A stretch of 64,000 nucleotides of DNA from Bolinopsis microptera. Its lineage: Eukaryota > Ctenophora > Tentaculata > Lobata > Bolinopsidae. Shown here in pieces: positions 31,077 to 44,107 of the stretch; positions within the stretch are counted from its first letter, which is position 1; every line of letters starts with the position of its first letter. The translations under genes were made by a program, and so were the position numbers. The stretch lies in assembly GCF_026151205.1 (NCBI RefSeq), contig NC_087075.1, forward strand, positions 15,797,571 to 15,861,570, written 5' to 3'. The notes below the pieces were generated by a model. The model was not told where the DNA came from. It searched no databases and saw only the letters and a list, made by a program, of their open reading frames with translations.

Positions 31077-34057
31077 TATATGGACACGTTCATTTGAGTT
31101 TGAGGATATTGGTAAATATAAGTGACCCTATTAAAAGGCACAGTGTAGTTGACTTTGTCACACTATGAAATTACACAAACCCTTGATGGTTAGGATAATC
31201 GTCTCATCCTCTAGGCTAACTTTGTCACATAACGATATCTTAATCAGGTGATAAGATATTGCTTAAATACGGCCGGCACGGAAATGGTTACATTGTCACA
31301 CTATAAACATGTGACAGAGTAAATATGGACCCCTTGCTGCCGTTTTTGACCAAAATTTTGAGTGTCCAGTTGATTGGATGGCTACATATGACCATTACCT
31401 ACATATTTGACGACTTTTTTCGTTAGATGGTGCACTCAGGTTTACTGTGTCACACATTTAAGAAAATATGTGAAGAATGTTTAGGGAACCCTGATAAGCA
31501 ATGCTGAGTAGTGTAGGTTTATTTAATGGCCTGGAAGTGCTAGGAATTGTTATTATATCATATAGTCGCAAGGAATTAAAACACAGAAGGCACAGACAAG
31601 TTTACTTTGTCACATAATCTTGATGATATCTGAACATGTGTGAAATTGAACAAATAATGATATACCAGCTTAAACCCTTTGTATTACGTACTATGGATCA
31701 AACAACACTGCTAGTACCATGCACCAGTCACATAAATCATTATCGGGTGGTAATATGTTAACAGTGTCACAATTAAACTACCGCAACATGGTCAAAAATA
31801 GGGTAATTTCGTCACAAAAAAATTATTATAACTCTGTCAGTTCCTTGCTGGCAAAATAACTAGTTTATCGAAATTTTTTTGATGATAAAGTTACATAGTA
31901 TTCTAATAGAGGTATAGTTCTTCAAAATAGGGGCAAGACATGTTTACTTTGTCACATCAGTTATTATAAGAGTTAGGTAATCGTCATCAGATTAACCGAT
32001 CTTTTTCGTAGTATGGATCGATTAATATAGGCAATAAAGCATCCTAATTCCTATTCCAATTTTAACACACTATCTTGATATTGTTGGGGCAGGAAAAGTT
32101 AATTTTGTCACATTTTTAGTGACTTAGACAAATTTAACCTGAAATTGTTAAACTTGAGCTCTGATGTTCTGGACAATATTCTACCAATCGTTTCTGAAAG
32201 AATGTTGAATTCTAATACAGTTATAGATAAATAGATCTTCAAAATAGGGGCAAGACATGTTTACTTTGTCACATCAGTTATTATTAGAGTTAGGTAATCG
32301 TCATCACATTAACATATATTCTTTTGTAGTTTGGATTGATTTATTTAGGTAATAAAGCAGCCTATGCTAATTTTTACACACTATCTTGAAATTGTTGGGG
32401 CAGGAAAAGTTAATTTTGTCACATTTTTAGTGACTTAGACAAATTTAACCTAAAATTGCTAAATTTGAGCTCTGATGTTCTGGACAATATTCTACCAATC
32501 GTTTCTGAAAGAGTATTGAATTCTAATAGAGTTATAGATCTTCAAAATAGGGGCAAGACATGTTTACTTTGTCACATCAGTTATTATTACAGTTAGGTAA
32601 TCGTCATCACATTAACATATATTTTTTGTAGTTTGGATTGATTTATTTAGGCAATAAGGCAGCATAAGCTAATTTTTACACACTATCTTGAAATTTTTGG
32701 GCAGGAAAAGTTAATTTTGTCACATTTTTAGTGACTTTGACAAATTTAACCTAAAATTGTTAAACTTGAGCTCTGATGTTCTGGACAATATTCTACCAAT
32801 TTTTTCTGAAAGAATGTTGAATTCTAATAAAGTTATAGAATATATAGATCTTCAAAATAGGGGCAAGACATGTTTACTTTGTCACATCGGTTATTATAAG
32901 AGTTATTAAAGGAGACTATTTCATTATATAATCATTGTTTTTAACCTATTTGCGATTTCGTATAATTTTTTGTGACAATGTAAACATCAACTGATCTTAA
33001 CTTGCATCAACTACATTGTCATCATGTAAAGTTTTCCCGCCTTTCAAACCAAAATCAGATATAAATAATTCGCCCAAAATTTTAAATTCCATATATTTGT
33101 AGGTTTGCCGTGTTCCTACTTTAATTTACTTTGCGTTCTTTACTTTGAGAAGGAGCAAACAAAGAGAAACGAGGAGGATAACAACGTTAGAACAAAAGGG
33201 TATATTAGGGAATAGAACAACACGTATAAACAAGACCGACTAAAGGGAATAGGGAAAATGTGGGGGAATAGGGAAAGTGTGGGATAACTTTACTCCAAAA
33301 CTTTTACTATTTATATGGGCTGATTGCTTGCGAGGCAATACTAACGGTGCATCTGAAATATCTAATCAGTGCGGGGCATTGCTTAACTAAGCTTAAAAAC
33401 GGTTTAACTAATGAGCCAAATAATTGCTTAAGATCGCAATGGCTATTGACACTGAACATAAAACGGTTTGAACTTGGAACCAAATACCGTTAACTTTAAA
33501 CCAACCAATATCTGGGATCCCTACATATTGTGACAGAATTAACCTCATTTCCCAATAACCAAGTGCCTGTATTAGCTAACTTTTCAAAGCAACATATTTA
33601 AGGGCTATGATTGGTACTCCGTACTTGGTAGATCAACCATCAAATAATGAGTAAAAAGGGTTTTGAGGACACATCACAGTAGAATAGAGGTATGGTATTC
33701 TGAGTGTGACAAAGTTACCTAAATATTGCCTTGTAACCGTTCAATCCGTGCCCTTTAACCAATGTTGTATCATAATTGTTAGATTGACCTAATCTACTAT
33801 GTTTCAGGCCAAGAAATGGTAATTAGACAACTGCAGTTAATTAAGTCACACAAAATGTGACATTTGATACATTTTAGTGCCTAACAACAATAGATTTTCT
33901 TTCTGAGCAGTGCATATGGGAGTATGGGTTATGTGGCTAATGTTCAGAACTTCTGAACGTGCTAGGTTAATAGATGTCAAAATTAAGCCACTATCGTCAA
34001 AAACGCTATTATTTTTATTTACCAATATCCTCAAACTCAAATGAACTTGTCCATATA
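31077..34057. mobile_element. 2.98-kb element with 42-bp terminal inverted repeats, non-autonomous
   Basis: 31077-31118 starts TATATGGACACGTTCATTTG; 34016-34057 in reverse complement starts TATATGGACAAGTTCATTTG. The 42-bp termini differ at one position. No transposase frame is visible (longest frames about 64 codons). The interior has about four ~310-bp direct repeats (31909-32930; CAAAATAGGGGCAAGACATG at 31923, 32240, 32543, 32853) and a recurring TTTGTCACA motif. Termini ending in TATA are compatible with TA-target elements, but the target duplication cannot be resolved. Right end abuts a GTTACC array. Confidence 0.75.
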
Positions 34058-34059
34058 TA

Positions 34060-34250
34060 CCTGCTAGTTACCACCTAGTTACCACCTAGTTACCACCTAG
34101 TTACCCCCTAGTTACCACCTAGTTACCACATAGTTACCACCTAGTTACCACCTAGTTACCACCTAGTTACCACCTAGTTACCACCTAGTTGCCCCCTAGT
34201 TACCACCTAGTTACCACCTAGTTACCACCTAGTTGCCCCCTAGTTACCAA
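34060..34250 (+). repeat. 11-bp array TAGTTACCACC
   Basis: About 17 units with TAGTTACCCCC and TAGTTGCCCCC variants; another array built on GTTACC. It directly adjoins the inverted terminus at 34057. Confidence 0.94.
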
Positions 34251-37050
34251 CGTGATGTGAGCTGCGAGATGATGGTAGCTGGGATATCGCTCTGTTATTT
34301 GTTAATATCTATCATATTATCTGGTTAATTGCACGTTTATTTATTGATGGACTTATAATATTATGTCGTAAGATCTCTTAAATCTTCTTTGTTCATTAAA
34401 GATTTATGAACAAGAAGAGTGACAGTTTCAAAAGTTTTTATTTGAATCCTTCCTTCTTTAGTTCTTTAGGTCAAGTGTAAACTGAAATATCATCATAATT
34501 ACAATTTAAATTGGTATAATTGGTAGACCTGTTCTGTTGTTATGACAACTACATATATTTTGGTTGTATGAGACCTCCGTATTTAAGCGGCATACTCCCC
34601 TAATTACTGGTCGATGGCAGCCCTCTTATAAAGTGTTTCTTTGTATGGACGTTCTTCTAGGAAAAATGTAAAAAACAGCGAGAAGTTTAAACTTAAGTTT
34701 TATATTTGTTTGAAACTGTTCTCAATTCACATCATGCTATGCAATACTTACACTATTTTTAATATATAACTTAAATCTTTCACCATAAAATGTTGAACTT
34801 GAACATCGAGATTACCAAAAAGGTATGATTTGATAATCAGCACCATTCTTCCATGTAACTCCACCGCGATTTGAATATATTCATAATGTCTCGTTGCTAG
34901 TTTTACCATTATCAAGTTACACGGTTTATACAAGTCTTATGATTAATAAGTTTTATGATAAATCCCAAGAGTAAAATAGATACTTTACACCGACAAACAC
35001 AAATCTAATTGCAGTAGAGGCGAGGCAGGGTGTCACTGCGTGTCAAAAAAGTTCGAACAAAAACTAATCACCTAATCAACTAAATAATTATTAATCAATT
35101 ACCTAATCAACTAAATAATTATTAATCAATTACCTGAGTGGGGAGGGAGGAAGAGAATCAGTGTCAAAAGAATCATTTCTTTTACCCAAGCTCTTCACCT
35201 TACTCCATATTCCTTTCAACATTGTATGTTGCCAATTGTTGCCAATTGTTGCCAATTGTTGCCAATTGTAGCCAATTGTTGCCACTAAGGAGCATGAGCA
35301 CGCTATCTGACTCTCATTAGTATATCATCACGTGCAGAGATGTGTTGGGAGCTGGCTATACGGAAATAATAAACATTATCCCTACTTTTTAACTGTTTAA
35401 TAAAAGCGATTATTCTTGCTTTTCAACTGATTATAAGCGAGGAAGTAAAGAAATAACAACTACAAACGCATTAAAAAGGAGGCAAGGGAGGATATCATGT
35501 TCCAGATTATGAATAAAATGGTACGGAAATGTGTTCATTAATAGCCGGATATAGTTGAGACTCGACCAATAGCAAAGATACGCAAAACTATTATTAACTT
35601 AAACAAATCCATTAGCGCACCAAGAAAAACGCAAATATTAACTAGATATCAATAATAAAACCAACGTTATAATAAACATTAAACGACCATGGCAGTATAA
35701 ACTGTTAAGTGAGAAGTTTAAAAGGAATAAAGCTAAGGAGTACAAAATCCTAATTATAGGTAAGCATTACTAGAACACCCTGTCTAAAACTATAATATTT
35801 CCAAAGTTAGACATCTGAAGCTGTACAACTATAAATCGATAAGACTTAAAAGAAAATCCAGAAAACTAGTAACTGTGAAGTCGTAAGGCTTTCTCAAAGA
35901 CTATGCCACACTATACCCTTACTACTATACCATACCCTTCAGCAGAACTTTCTTAAGTCTTAGTAATAGTATCATAGGAATTAGTTTTTCTATTACTTTT
36001 TGACAGTAAGTTAATTATAAAAGAAAGAATCGAGAGGTACTAGAGTTTCAGAACTGACGATGTAATGAACTAAAAAGAATTGACGAAATCGGAAATTTGT
36101 CGACATTTGTCGATGAGGTCAAAATCTTGACGTAAGAAACTGCTTAATGTAGGAGCGTAATGTTAATGGAGGAGAGAGGAAGTGCGATGTAGGCAAAGAA
36201 CTCTTAATCAATTATCGACTGGTATCAATTTGGTGTCCAGGATATCCTATTGCAACCGAAGCCGGGATTCAACCGTTTTAGGAATTATGTGGATGGGACC
36301 GAGGGGGCTGCATTAATTCAAACGGGATAAAGCTAGTGAGTTGAGAAGATAATATGTAATTATCAGTGTCGCTGGGCAGTGGCGTAACGAAGGGCTCTGC
36401 GCCGAGGGAGGGGGGCGTCATCTTAGGGGGGGGGGGGCGCCAAATCGTCGTTTGAATATAGGACAATTTTGAAAACGTAACTACGGTACTAGAGCACAAG
36501 CAAAACAAATTGAACCCGATGGAATTTTATATGTTAAAATTTTTACTGAACAAATTGTGTCACAGATCACTGGATTGGAAGCATTTACTGTTGATTGAAG
36601 GGTAACAAGACCCCGTCTGCTTTATGACCACGAAATCCCGGAAGCAGTACAGATCGATTTCGAGTTAAGCCTTGCATACTAGATTAGACTTTCTTACAGT
36701 GCTTTAGTTTTGTACATCAACTCTTATACACGAGAAATAATTTCCCATTACAAACGGAATACAAGATTATCAATTAATAAATTAATGGTGCCAAACTTTG
36801 CATTGTGGAATGTGGCGATATGACGTTAGTGTACCATTGTGGGTTTGTTATTATATATATATATATATATATATGTTATATATTTCAAAGTACAATTACA
36901 AGAATATTTCTGCAGAATATGTCAAAGGTGTCAAGAAAAAAAGTGGCAAATTAAGTAATTAAGTGTTTGTGAATGAGTTAACAAACTAATAATGTGCGAA
37001 TAACGAATGTGTGAAACTAAAGATATACACAAATCACGTACGTACGTACC
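34251..37050. other. No gene seen; short repeats only
   Basis: GCCAATTGTT 10-bp units at about 35230-35286; ACCTAATCAACTAAATAATT duplicated near 35065-35130; poly-G at 36426-36438; (TA)n at 36853-36874. A single CAGTGGCGTAACGAAGG terminus-like string at 36377 resembles the ends of the small element at 37056-37118. Confidence 0.5.
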
Positions 37051-37055
37051 TCGTA

Positions 37056-37118
37056 CAGTGGCGTAACGTTGCCTGTTGGCGCACAGCGGGGTCGGCGGGG
37101 CCCTTCGTTACGCCACTG
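37056..37118. mobile_element. 63-bp miniature element, 13-bp TIRs, CGTA target duplication
   Basis: Ends CAGTGGCGTAACG and CGTTACGCCACTG are perfect inverted repeats; CGTA flanks both sides (37052-37055, 37119-37122). The flanks themselves are CGTA-repeats, so the duplication is suggestive only. Similar termini occur singly at 36377 and partly at 50608 and 45088. Confidence 0.65.
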
Positions 37119-37130
37119 CGTACGTATATA

Positions 37131-37284
37131 CAGGGTGGGCCTAAAGTCAGTACCCATACGTTTCTGACACCGTGACACGATACCTTAATTGGGCAGCCTT
37201 AACGATTCCCCGTAATGTTTAACGGGGTGACCTTATCACGTGATTAGGTAAGTCAATCACCTGACTTACTTTTGGCCCACCCTA
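37131..37284. mobile_element. Mariner-like MITE
   Basis: Left CAGGGTGGGCCTAAAGT and right (complement) TAGGGTGGGCCAAAAGTAAG are near-inverted, with TA on each side (37129-37130, 37285-37286). A mariner/Tc1 origin is inferred from terminus shape and TA target. No coding. Confidence 0.7.
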
Positions 37285-38230
37285 TACATTATGCATAAAC
37301 ATGATAAAGTACACGTACGTTTAAAACGGCCAATGGGCATTTTTTTGTGAAACTTGGTTTCGAGATAGCAGTTGACCAACAAACTAGGACCGGTGACCGA
37401 ACTTTTGAGGGGGTCCCGGACACCAACCGCCAAACGGTGCCTGTGGGGCAGCGACGCCCATATTTGGTACAAATTAGGCCCAATTTGGTCTCACATACCC
37501 AAACCCAGGTTTAAGATGCTTTACTTGTAGCTATAAGTGGTCTCCTGAACTCGTATATGAAATTTCATCACGATTGGACACAACATTAGTATTACTGAGT
37601 TATGATCCAAAACCATATGCCCAAATTTAATAGATTTCGGCCCATAAATTGGTAAAATATAAATATTTTTGAATGAGACTAACTTTATGTGAAAGGTAAG
37701 CTTCCACAAAAATTATTAAAAGTTAAAAGTAAGTTCAAAGCTTTGTCTGATCAAAATGATACGATCATGAGAAAGGTGATAAAATTAAATTCAGACCCAA
37801 CTGCGACAAGATGGGCTAAAGCAACAATTCAATAAACCCTGTACTCACAAATACAAGCATTTTTAATTTTTACTTTTCCACCACAAGACTCTGAGCTACA
37901 TTTCAACTTCATCTTGAAGTAAAGTCAGCATGCTTGACACGCCAAATTTGTTTATATATGTATTATATTCAATGAAATTTAAACACAACCGCAAAAAAAT
38001 AATCACGAATCAAATGAAGACTCGGTATTTTGTACTGAGATTCAAGTAACATAGTAACTTGGTAACCATAGTAACTAACTCAGTGCTAAAAATAAAAAGC
38101 ATCCTACCTATCAAACTATGCCGAAAACAAAAGTTATGTCACAGAAGAAAGCGACAAGGATGAAAGACTTGACGGCTGACATATTTCAATTTCATCTAAA
38201 AGTGAAGTCAACGCTGACAGTTACACAATT
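37285..38230. other. No gene seen
   Basis: Minus-strand frames of about 60 codons exist (for example 37266-37472) but lack motifs and overlap the MITE end. AT-rich. Confidence 0.4.
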
Positions 38231-38487
38231 CTGCTATATATAATACTATATAATACTATATAATACTATACAATACTATATAATACTATGTAATACTTTT
38301 TAATACTATATAATACTATATAATACTATATAATACTATATAATACTATATAATACTATATAATACTATATATTACTATATAATACTATATGATACTATA
38401 TAATACTATATGATACTATATAATACTATATAATACTATAGAATACTATATAATACTATATAATACTATATAATACTATATAAGTAT
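38231..38487 (+). repeat. (TATAATACTA)n 10-bp satellite
   Basis: About 25 units with few substitutions (TATTACTA, TATGATACTA). Confidence 0.95.
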
Positions 38488-40678
38488 ATAATAATGCCTT
38501 CACCAAAACCGTTGAAAAATTATTTTTGCCTATAGTGACTTAGTGAAAGTTCATTTCCCATTTTAAATGCTGTCAAATGCGGAAAGAGCTCATTACATTT
38601 ATGAGACACCATTTACATTTTGTGGCCAAATTTTTGCTCAGTAGATACCAACCCCGATAAATGTAAACTTGGACTATGTTGCAATGATATGAATCAGGAA
38701 CACATAGATATTACACAATTGGTAACACAGTCCGACCGCCAGCCTGCCAGTTAATAGGATACCCAAAATTATTGCCAAATAGCCAAGAATACCTACTTAT
38801 ACTCCCAAGTCCGGGCATTTACACATCAGTTTAAAGTGTAATAGTGGAATATTTATATTTTAACAGTCTAGCCTAGTTGGCTAACCATTATATACCATAT
38901 CTAGATTGCTATAATTATATCATGAACTTGCTCTACGACGTAGTGGTGCAGAAAAAGTACAGAAAGAAAGCTACAAAAGTAGAAGGAACAATATATTGAA
39001 TGATAGAACCTTAAAAGCTCGAAGAGATTAAAGTAGAACTTTGAAAAGACTAGTACCATATTACCATACTCTTTGTATGTCAAAACTTTAAAAAGAGTAT
39101 AATAAAACTTTGAAGCGACAACTTATTGAGTAGCAATATTATAAACGACCTCGTAAAATTTAACCCAAATTCAGAATAAAGTAAGATTCCTAAATATTTC
39201 TTCACAAGTATAATAGGCTATAGTCCTAATTGAATGGGTGTGTTATTCCAGTTAAGTGCGTGAATTAGTATTATTGATACAGATTATCATTAACAAATTT
39301 AATTATTTAAGAGCAAAACAATAGTCCAGTTTTTGAATAACCAACTGTATTGCCAAGATAATAACCACAATTACTGAGGGAACTAGAGGGAACAACATTG
39401 ATCTAAACCTGTAGAATTAAGATTAAACTCTTGGTGAAACCATGGCCACAAACCTTTTGAATAACTAACAAGAATATTAAATAGAGTAGGCGTTACTTGT
39501 TGAATATTGAATATTCACCTGTTAAACGAACAGAGCCCACGCCCTTCTTGCTTCCACATAGTGACGATTTTAGTGAAGGAAGTTACATAGTTCTGTTCAA
39601 CGTAATAGTGGTTTACCGGTCAAGTATTTTAAACTCTTCCTCGATTCTCTGACTAAAATCATATTTTGTATTGAGATTCTATGGTTACTACGGTAACTAT
39701 GGTTACCATAGTAGCCTTATTGTAATGTCAACTACAGACATTATAACTTCAAGGCCTGGGTTTCACATATATAACCATATAACCTATGCTCTTGATTTTA
39801 CGTAAATGAATCATATTTAACTAGTACCTTCTTCCACGAGTATGATATCTTTATTACATAATTATACTTATAAAACATAAATAGATAAAATCTTAGGTAA
39901 AATATTCGGCACGAAATTAAAAATGAGCATGATTTAAACAACAACAAAATTCTTCACTTTTAGAACTACGAAATCAAAATCACAACATACAAACCAACCA
40001 AATATAAACCAAAGCAAATTATTAATGAAGCGTAAACGCGAAACTTGTAAAGAGTTAAAGCACCGTGCAAACTTGTTGATTTCTACGTCAGATATATATT
40101 CCAATGTTTCACGTTAAAGATGTATAGCGAAGTACCGATATTCTTAATACTTCCTCGGTCCCTGACGTCACTCAATAATGAGTTTTAACGATTTGGAGGA
40201 ACCGTGAGACATTGGTTTGATGTTTTGTATTTGTGCAGGTTATGTTATATGTTATAACATAACCTGTTATTATATAACATATTATGTGTGATAATAAACA
40301 AGTTAATATTAATGGATTTGATCTTATGAGAATGACAACTACTGGGGAGAAAGACTGTAAAACCTATCAGTAATATTATCAAGAGTGGTTGCAAGTGTTG
40401 ACGTTTAATTTATATTTAAAATTGGTAAATTCATAGGCTAAGTAGGCTTATAAGGGATAAAAACCAGTAGGTTACCATGGTTACTACACTGTTATAAGGG
40501 ATAAATTTACGAAATATAGTATTGGCAACCGCTTGTCAAGATATTGTAAAAAAATTTTCTTTTTTAGGCAAGAAATTAACACTATCAAAACTACAAATCT
40601 TAATTTAAGTTAACTTAAGTAGGTTACCATGACTACACTGGCACACGTACAAGGCACACCTTCGCAACAGTGACAAAA
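38488..40678. other. No gene seen; CTATGGTTAC palindromes and one micro-insertion
   Basis: CTATGGTTACTACGGTAACT with TATGGTTACCATAG follows at about 39680-39712. TTATAAGGGATAAA direct duplicates (40448-40461, 40492-40505) bracket a 30-bp insert containing GTTACCATGGTTAC; a related GTAGGTTACCATGACTACAC lies at about 40619. Confidence 0.6.
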
Positions 40679-41603
40679 AGGGGGGGGGGTCAGGGGGCGC
40701 TACTCGGTACACTGTACAGGGGGGGGGGGGTCAGGGGGCGCTACTCGGTACACTGTACAGGGGGGGGGTCAGGGGGCGCTACTCGGTACACTGTACAGGG
40801 GGGGGTCAGGGGGCGCTACTCGGTACACTGTACAGGGGGGGGGTCAGGGGGCGCTACTCGGTACACTGTACAGGGGGGGGGTCAGGGGGCGCTACTCGGT
40901 ACACTGTACAGGGGGGGGGTCAGGGGGCGCTACTCGGTACACTGTACAGGGGGGGGGGTCAGGGGGCGCTACTCGGTACACTGTACAGGGTGGGGGGTCA
41001 GGGGGCGCTACTCGGTACACTGTACAGGGGGGGGGTCAGGGGGCGCTACTCGGTACACTGTACAGGGGGGGGGGGGGGTCAGGGGGCGCTACTCGGTACA
41101 CTGTACAGGGGGGGGGGGTCAGGGGGCGCTACTCGGTACACTGTACAGGGGGGGGGGGTCAGGGGGCGCTACTCGGTACACTGTACAGGGTGGGGGGTCA
41201 GGGGGCGCTACTCGGTACACTGTACAGGGGGGGGGTCAGGGGGCGCTACTCGGTACACTGTACAGGGGGGGGGTCAGGGGGCGCTACTCGGTACACTGTA
41301 CAGGGGGGGGGGTCAGGGGGCGCTACTCGGTACACTGTACAGGGGGGGGGGGTCAGGGGGCGCTACTCCTTACACCGTACAGGGGGGGGGGGGTCAGGGG
41401 GCGCTACTCGGTACACTGTACAGGGGGGGGTCAGGGGGCGCTACTCGGTACACTGTACAGGGGGGGGTCAGGGGGCGCTACTCGGTACACTGTACAGGGG
41501 GGGCGCTACTCGGTACACTGTACAGGGGGGGGGGTCAGGGGGCGCTACTCGGTACACTGTACAGGGGGGGGGGGGTCAGGGGGCGCTACTCGGTACACTG
41601 TGC
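40679..41603 (+). repeat. G-run minisatellite, ~24 copies
   Basis: The unit is GGCGCTACTCGGTACACTGT, ACA, then a G-run, then TCAGG. Units are near-identical except for the G-run, which varies from about 7 to 13. One unit (near 41370) has CTCCTTACACCG. G-run changes shift frames, yet long frames survive because the unit lacks stops; not coding. Repeated G-runs could form quadruplexes. Confidence 0.95.
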
Positions 41604-41729
41604 AGTGTACACGTTGCTCGTGAAACTAGATAGTACGTTGGTACTCGTCTCAGAATACCAGACAGACGGACGCGTCAACAGTGTTAAAAAGAGATAATTT
41701 GTACAGTGCTGATTGTTACTCAACAAGAC

Positions 41730-44090
41730 GGGAGGATGGTAACTAGTGGTGTAACCCTGGTAACTAGTGGTGTAACCCTGGTAACTAGTGGTGTTGCCAT
41801 GGTAACTAGTGGTGTTGCCATGGTAACTAGTGGTGCAACACTGGTAACTAGTGGTGTAACCCTGGTAACTAGTGGTGTTGCCATGGTAACTAGTGGTGCG
41901 ACACTGTAAACCATAGAACAAGATATTGGGCAAAAGTACCCGAAATCACAAACAGAAATTAAAAACATGATTTTAATGACAGTACACTAGCGTAAGTGTT
42001 CGTGTAGGATATATTCGATATAATGGTTGTCATGGTGATATATTCGGCTCATATTATGAAAGGTTGGCCAGGAAATGTTTAACAAACAGTAATTCTAGAA
42101 GGGTACACGTTGTTGAGGTGTAGCAGGGAATATAATTAATTACTTGTCATCGACACACTGATAAAGATGGGAATGGAATCATTTATGGAAATGTGGATTA
42201 CCGTTTTTGGGTCCTGTCATCTTAGCCTGTGTAGTCATGGTAACCTACTGTCAGCATGATTCAAGGAGTTTAAGTAGGTGTTATTATGGCTTGTGTAAAA
42301 ACCCCGCGATTTCAGAAGATAATGTGCAGCAAAGTGCTTTGTCAAGTGACCTCATGTCTGTTGATAGTGGTGATGTCATGTTTGTTGAGTTGGTGGGTCG
42401 AGAGGTTTCTTTGGAGTTTAATTGGGAGAAAACATAATATGACTTTGTATAATGACACATAAATTATGCGACATAATGACACACAAATTATGCGACATAA
42501 TGACGCAGGAGAAAAATTTGTCAGAATGTGAAATGTGACAGGCAAATTTATGAAGAATTGGGTATATATGAATTAATTGCATGGTGAAACAGTGCTCAGA
42601 CAGTTCAGCAGTAAAATAAATTATGAATTAAACGTAATATTAAATATATTCGTTTGTGACAGCATGTGACGTTAAACAGTTTGTGGGAAATCATGGTCTT
42701 AGATTCAATAAGAAAAATAAATCATGCTCATAAACAAAATACATTATGCTCGCAAAAAAATAAACTGTGCTTAAAAATAGAATAAATTTCAATTATGCTT
42801 TTACAACAGCGATAACGCTAGAAAACATCAACATAATGCAGAATGCTCCCACACCAGCTCTTACAAAATGCTTGAAAACACACTTACATGAGAGGGTCCA
42901 GTGACATGACGGAATCCTGGGAGTGGTGTAACCCTGGTAACTAGTGGTGTAACCCTGGTAACTAGTGGTGTAACCCTGGTAACTAGTGGTGTTGCCATGG
43001 TAACTAGTGGTGCGACACTGTAAACCATAGAACAAGATATTGGGCAAAAGTACCCGAAATCACAAACAGAAATTAAAAACATGATTTTAATGACAGTACA
43101 CTAGCGTAAGTGTTCGTGTAGGATATATTCGATATAATGGTTGTCATGGTGATATATTCGGCTCATATTATGAAAGGTTGGCCAGGAAATGTTTAACAAA
43201 CAGTAATTCTAGAAGGGTACACGTTGTTGAGGTGTAGCAGGGAATATAATTAATTACTTGTCATCGACACACTGATAAAGATGGGAATGGAATCATTTAT
43301 GGAAATGTGGATTACCGTTTTTGGGTCCTGTCATCTTAGCCTGTGTAGTCATGGTAACCTACTGTCAGCATGATTCAAGGAGTTTAAGTAGGTGTTATTA
43401 TGGCTTGTGTAAAAACCCCGCGATTTCAGAAGATAATGTGCAGCAAAGTGCTTTGTCAAGTGACCTCATGTCTGTTGATAGTGGTGATGTCATGTTTGTT
43501 GAGTTGGTGGGTCGAGAGGTTTCTTTGGAGTTTAATTGGGAGAAAACATAATATGACTTTGTATAATGACACATAAATTATGCGACATAATGACACACAA
43601 ATTATGCGACATAATGACGCAGGAGAAAAATTTGTCAGAATGTGAAATGTGACAGGCAAATTTATGAAGAATTGGGTATATATGAATTAATTGCATGGTG
43701 AAACAGTGCTCAGACAGTTCAGCAGTAAAATAAATTATGAATTAAACGTAATATTAAATATATTCGTTTGTGACAGCATGTGACGTTAAACAGTTTGTGG
43801 GAAATCATGGTCTTAGATTCAATAAGAAAAATAAATCATGCTCATAAACAAAATACATTATGCTCGCAAAAAAATAAACTGTGCTTAAAAATAGAATAAA
43901 TTTCAATTATGCTTTTACAACAGCGATAACGCTAGAAAACATCAACATAATGCAGAATGCTCCCACACCAGCTCTTACAAAATGCTTGAAAACACACTTA
44001 CATGAGAGGGTCCAGTGACATGACGGAATCCTGGGAGTGGTGTAACCCTGGTAACTAGTGGTGTAACCCTGGTAACTAGTGGTGTAAGCG
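41730..44090. repeat. 1114-bp tandem duplication with GTAACTAGTGG arrays at the junctions
   Basis: CCATAGAACAAGATATTGGG at 41911 recurs at 43025, and sequence to about 42925/44040 is practically identical. Arrays of GTAACTAGTGGTGTAACCCTG occupy 41735-41905, 42925-43018 and 44037-44085, at each junction. Each unit's right end includes 30 or so bases from the 3' end of the exon at 44108-44343 with its GTAAGT donor. A 76-codon plus-strand frame (42207-42437 and 43321-43551) is duplicated but unsupported. Confidence 0.93.
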
Positions 44091-44107
44091 CTTGAAAACA
44101 CACTTAC

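Noticed and set aside
36278-36508. 76-codon minus-strand frame with Pro-rich stretch
   Set aside because: The Pro run is the poly-G tract; no other support.
40670-41697. Overlapping 317-, 235- and 147-codon frames of Gly-rich repeats
   Set aside because: By-product of a stop-free G-run minisatellite; several frames open at once and G-run length sets the frame.
42207-42437. 76-codon plus-strand frame, present twice by duplication
   Set aside because: Identity comes from the recent 1114-bp duplication; no homology or splice support.
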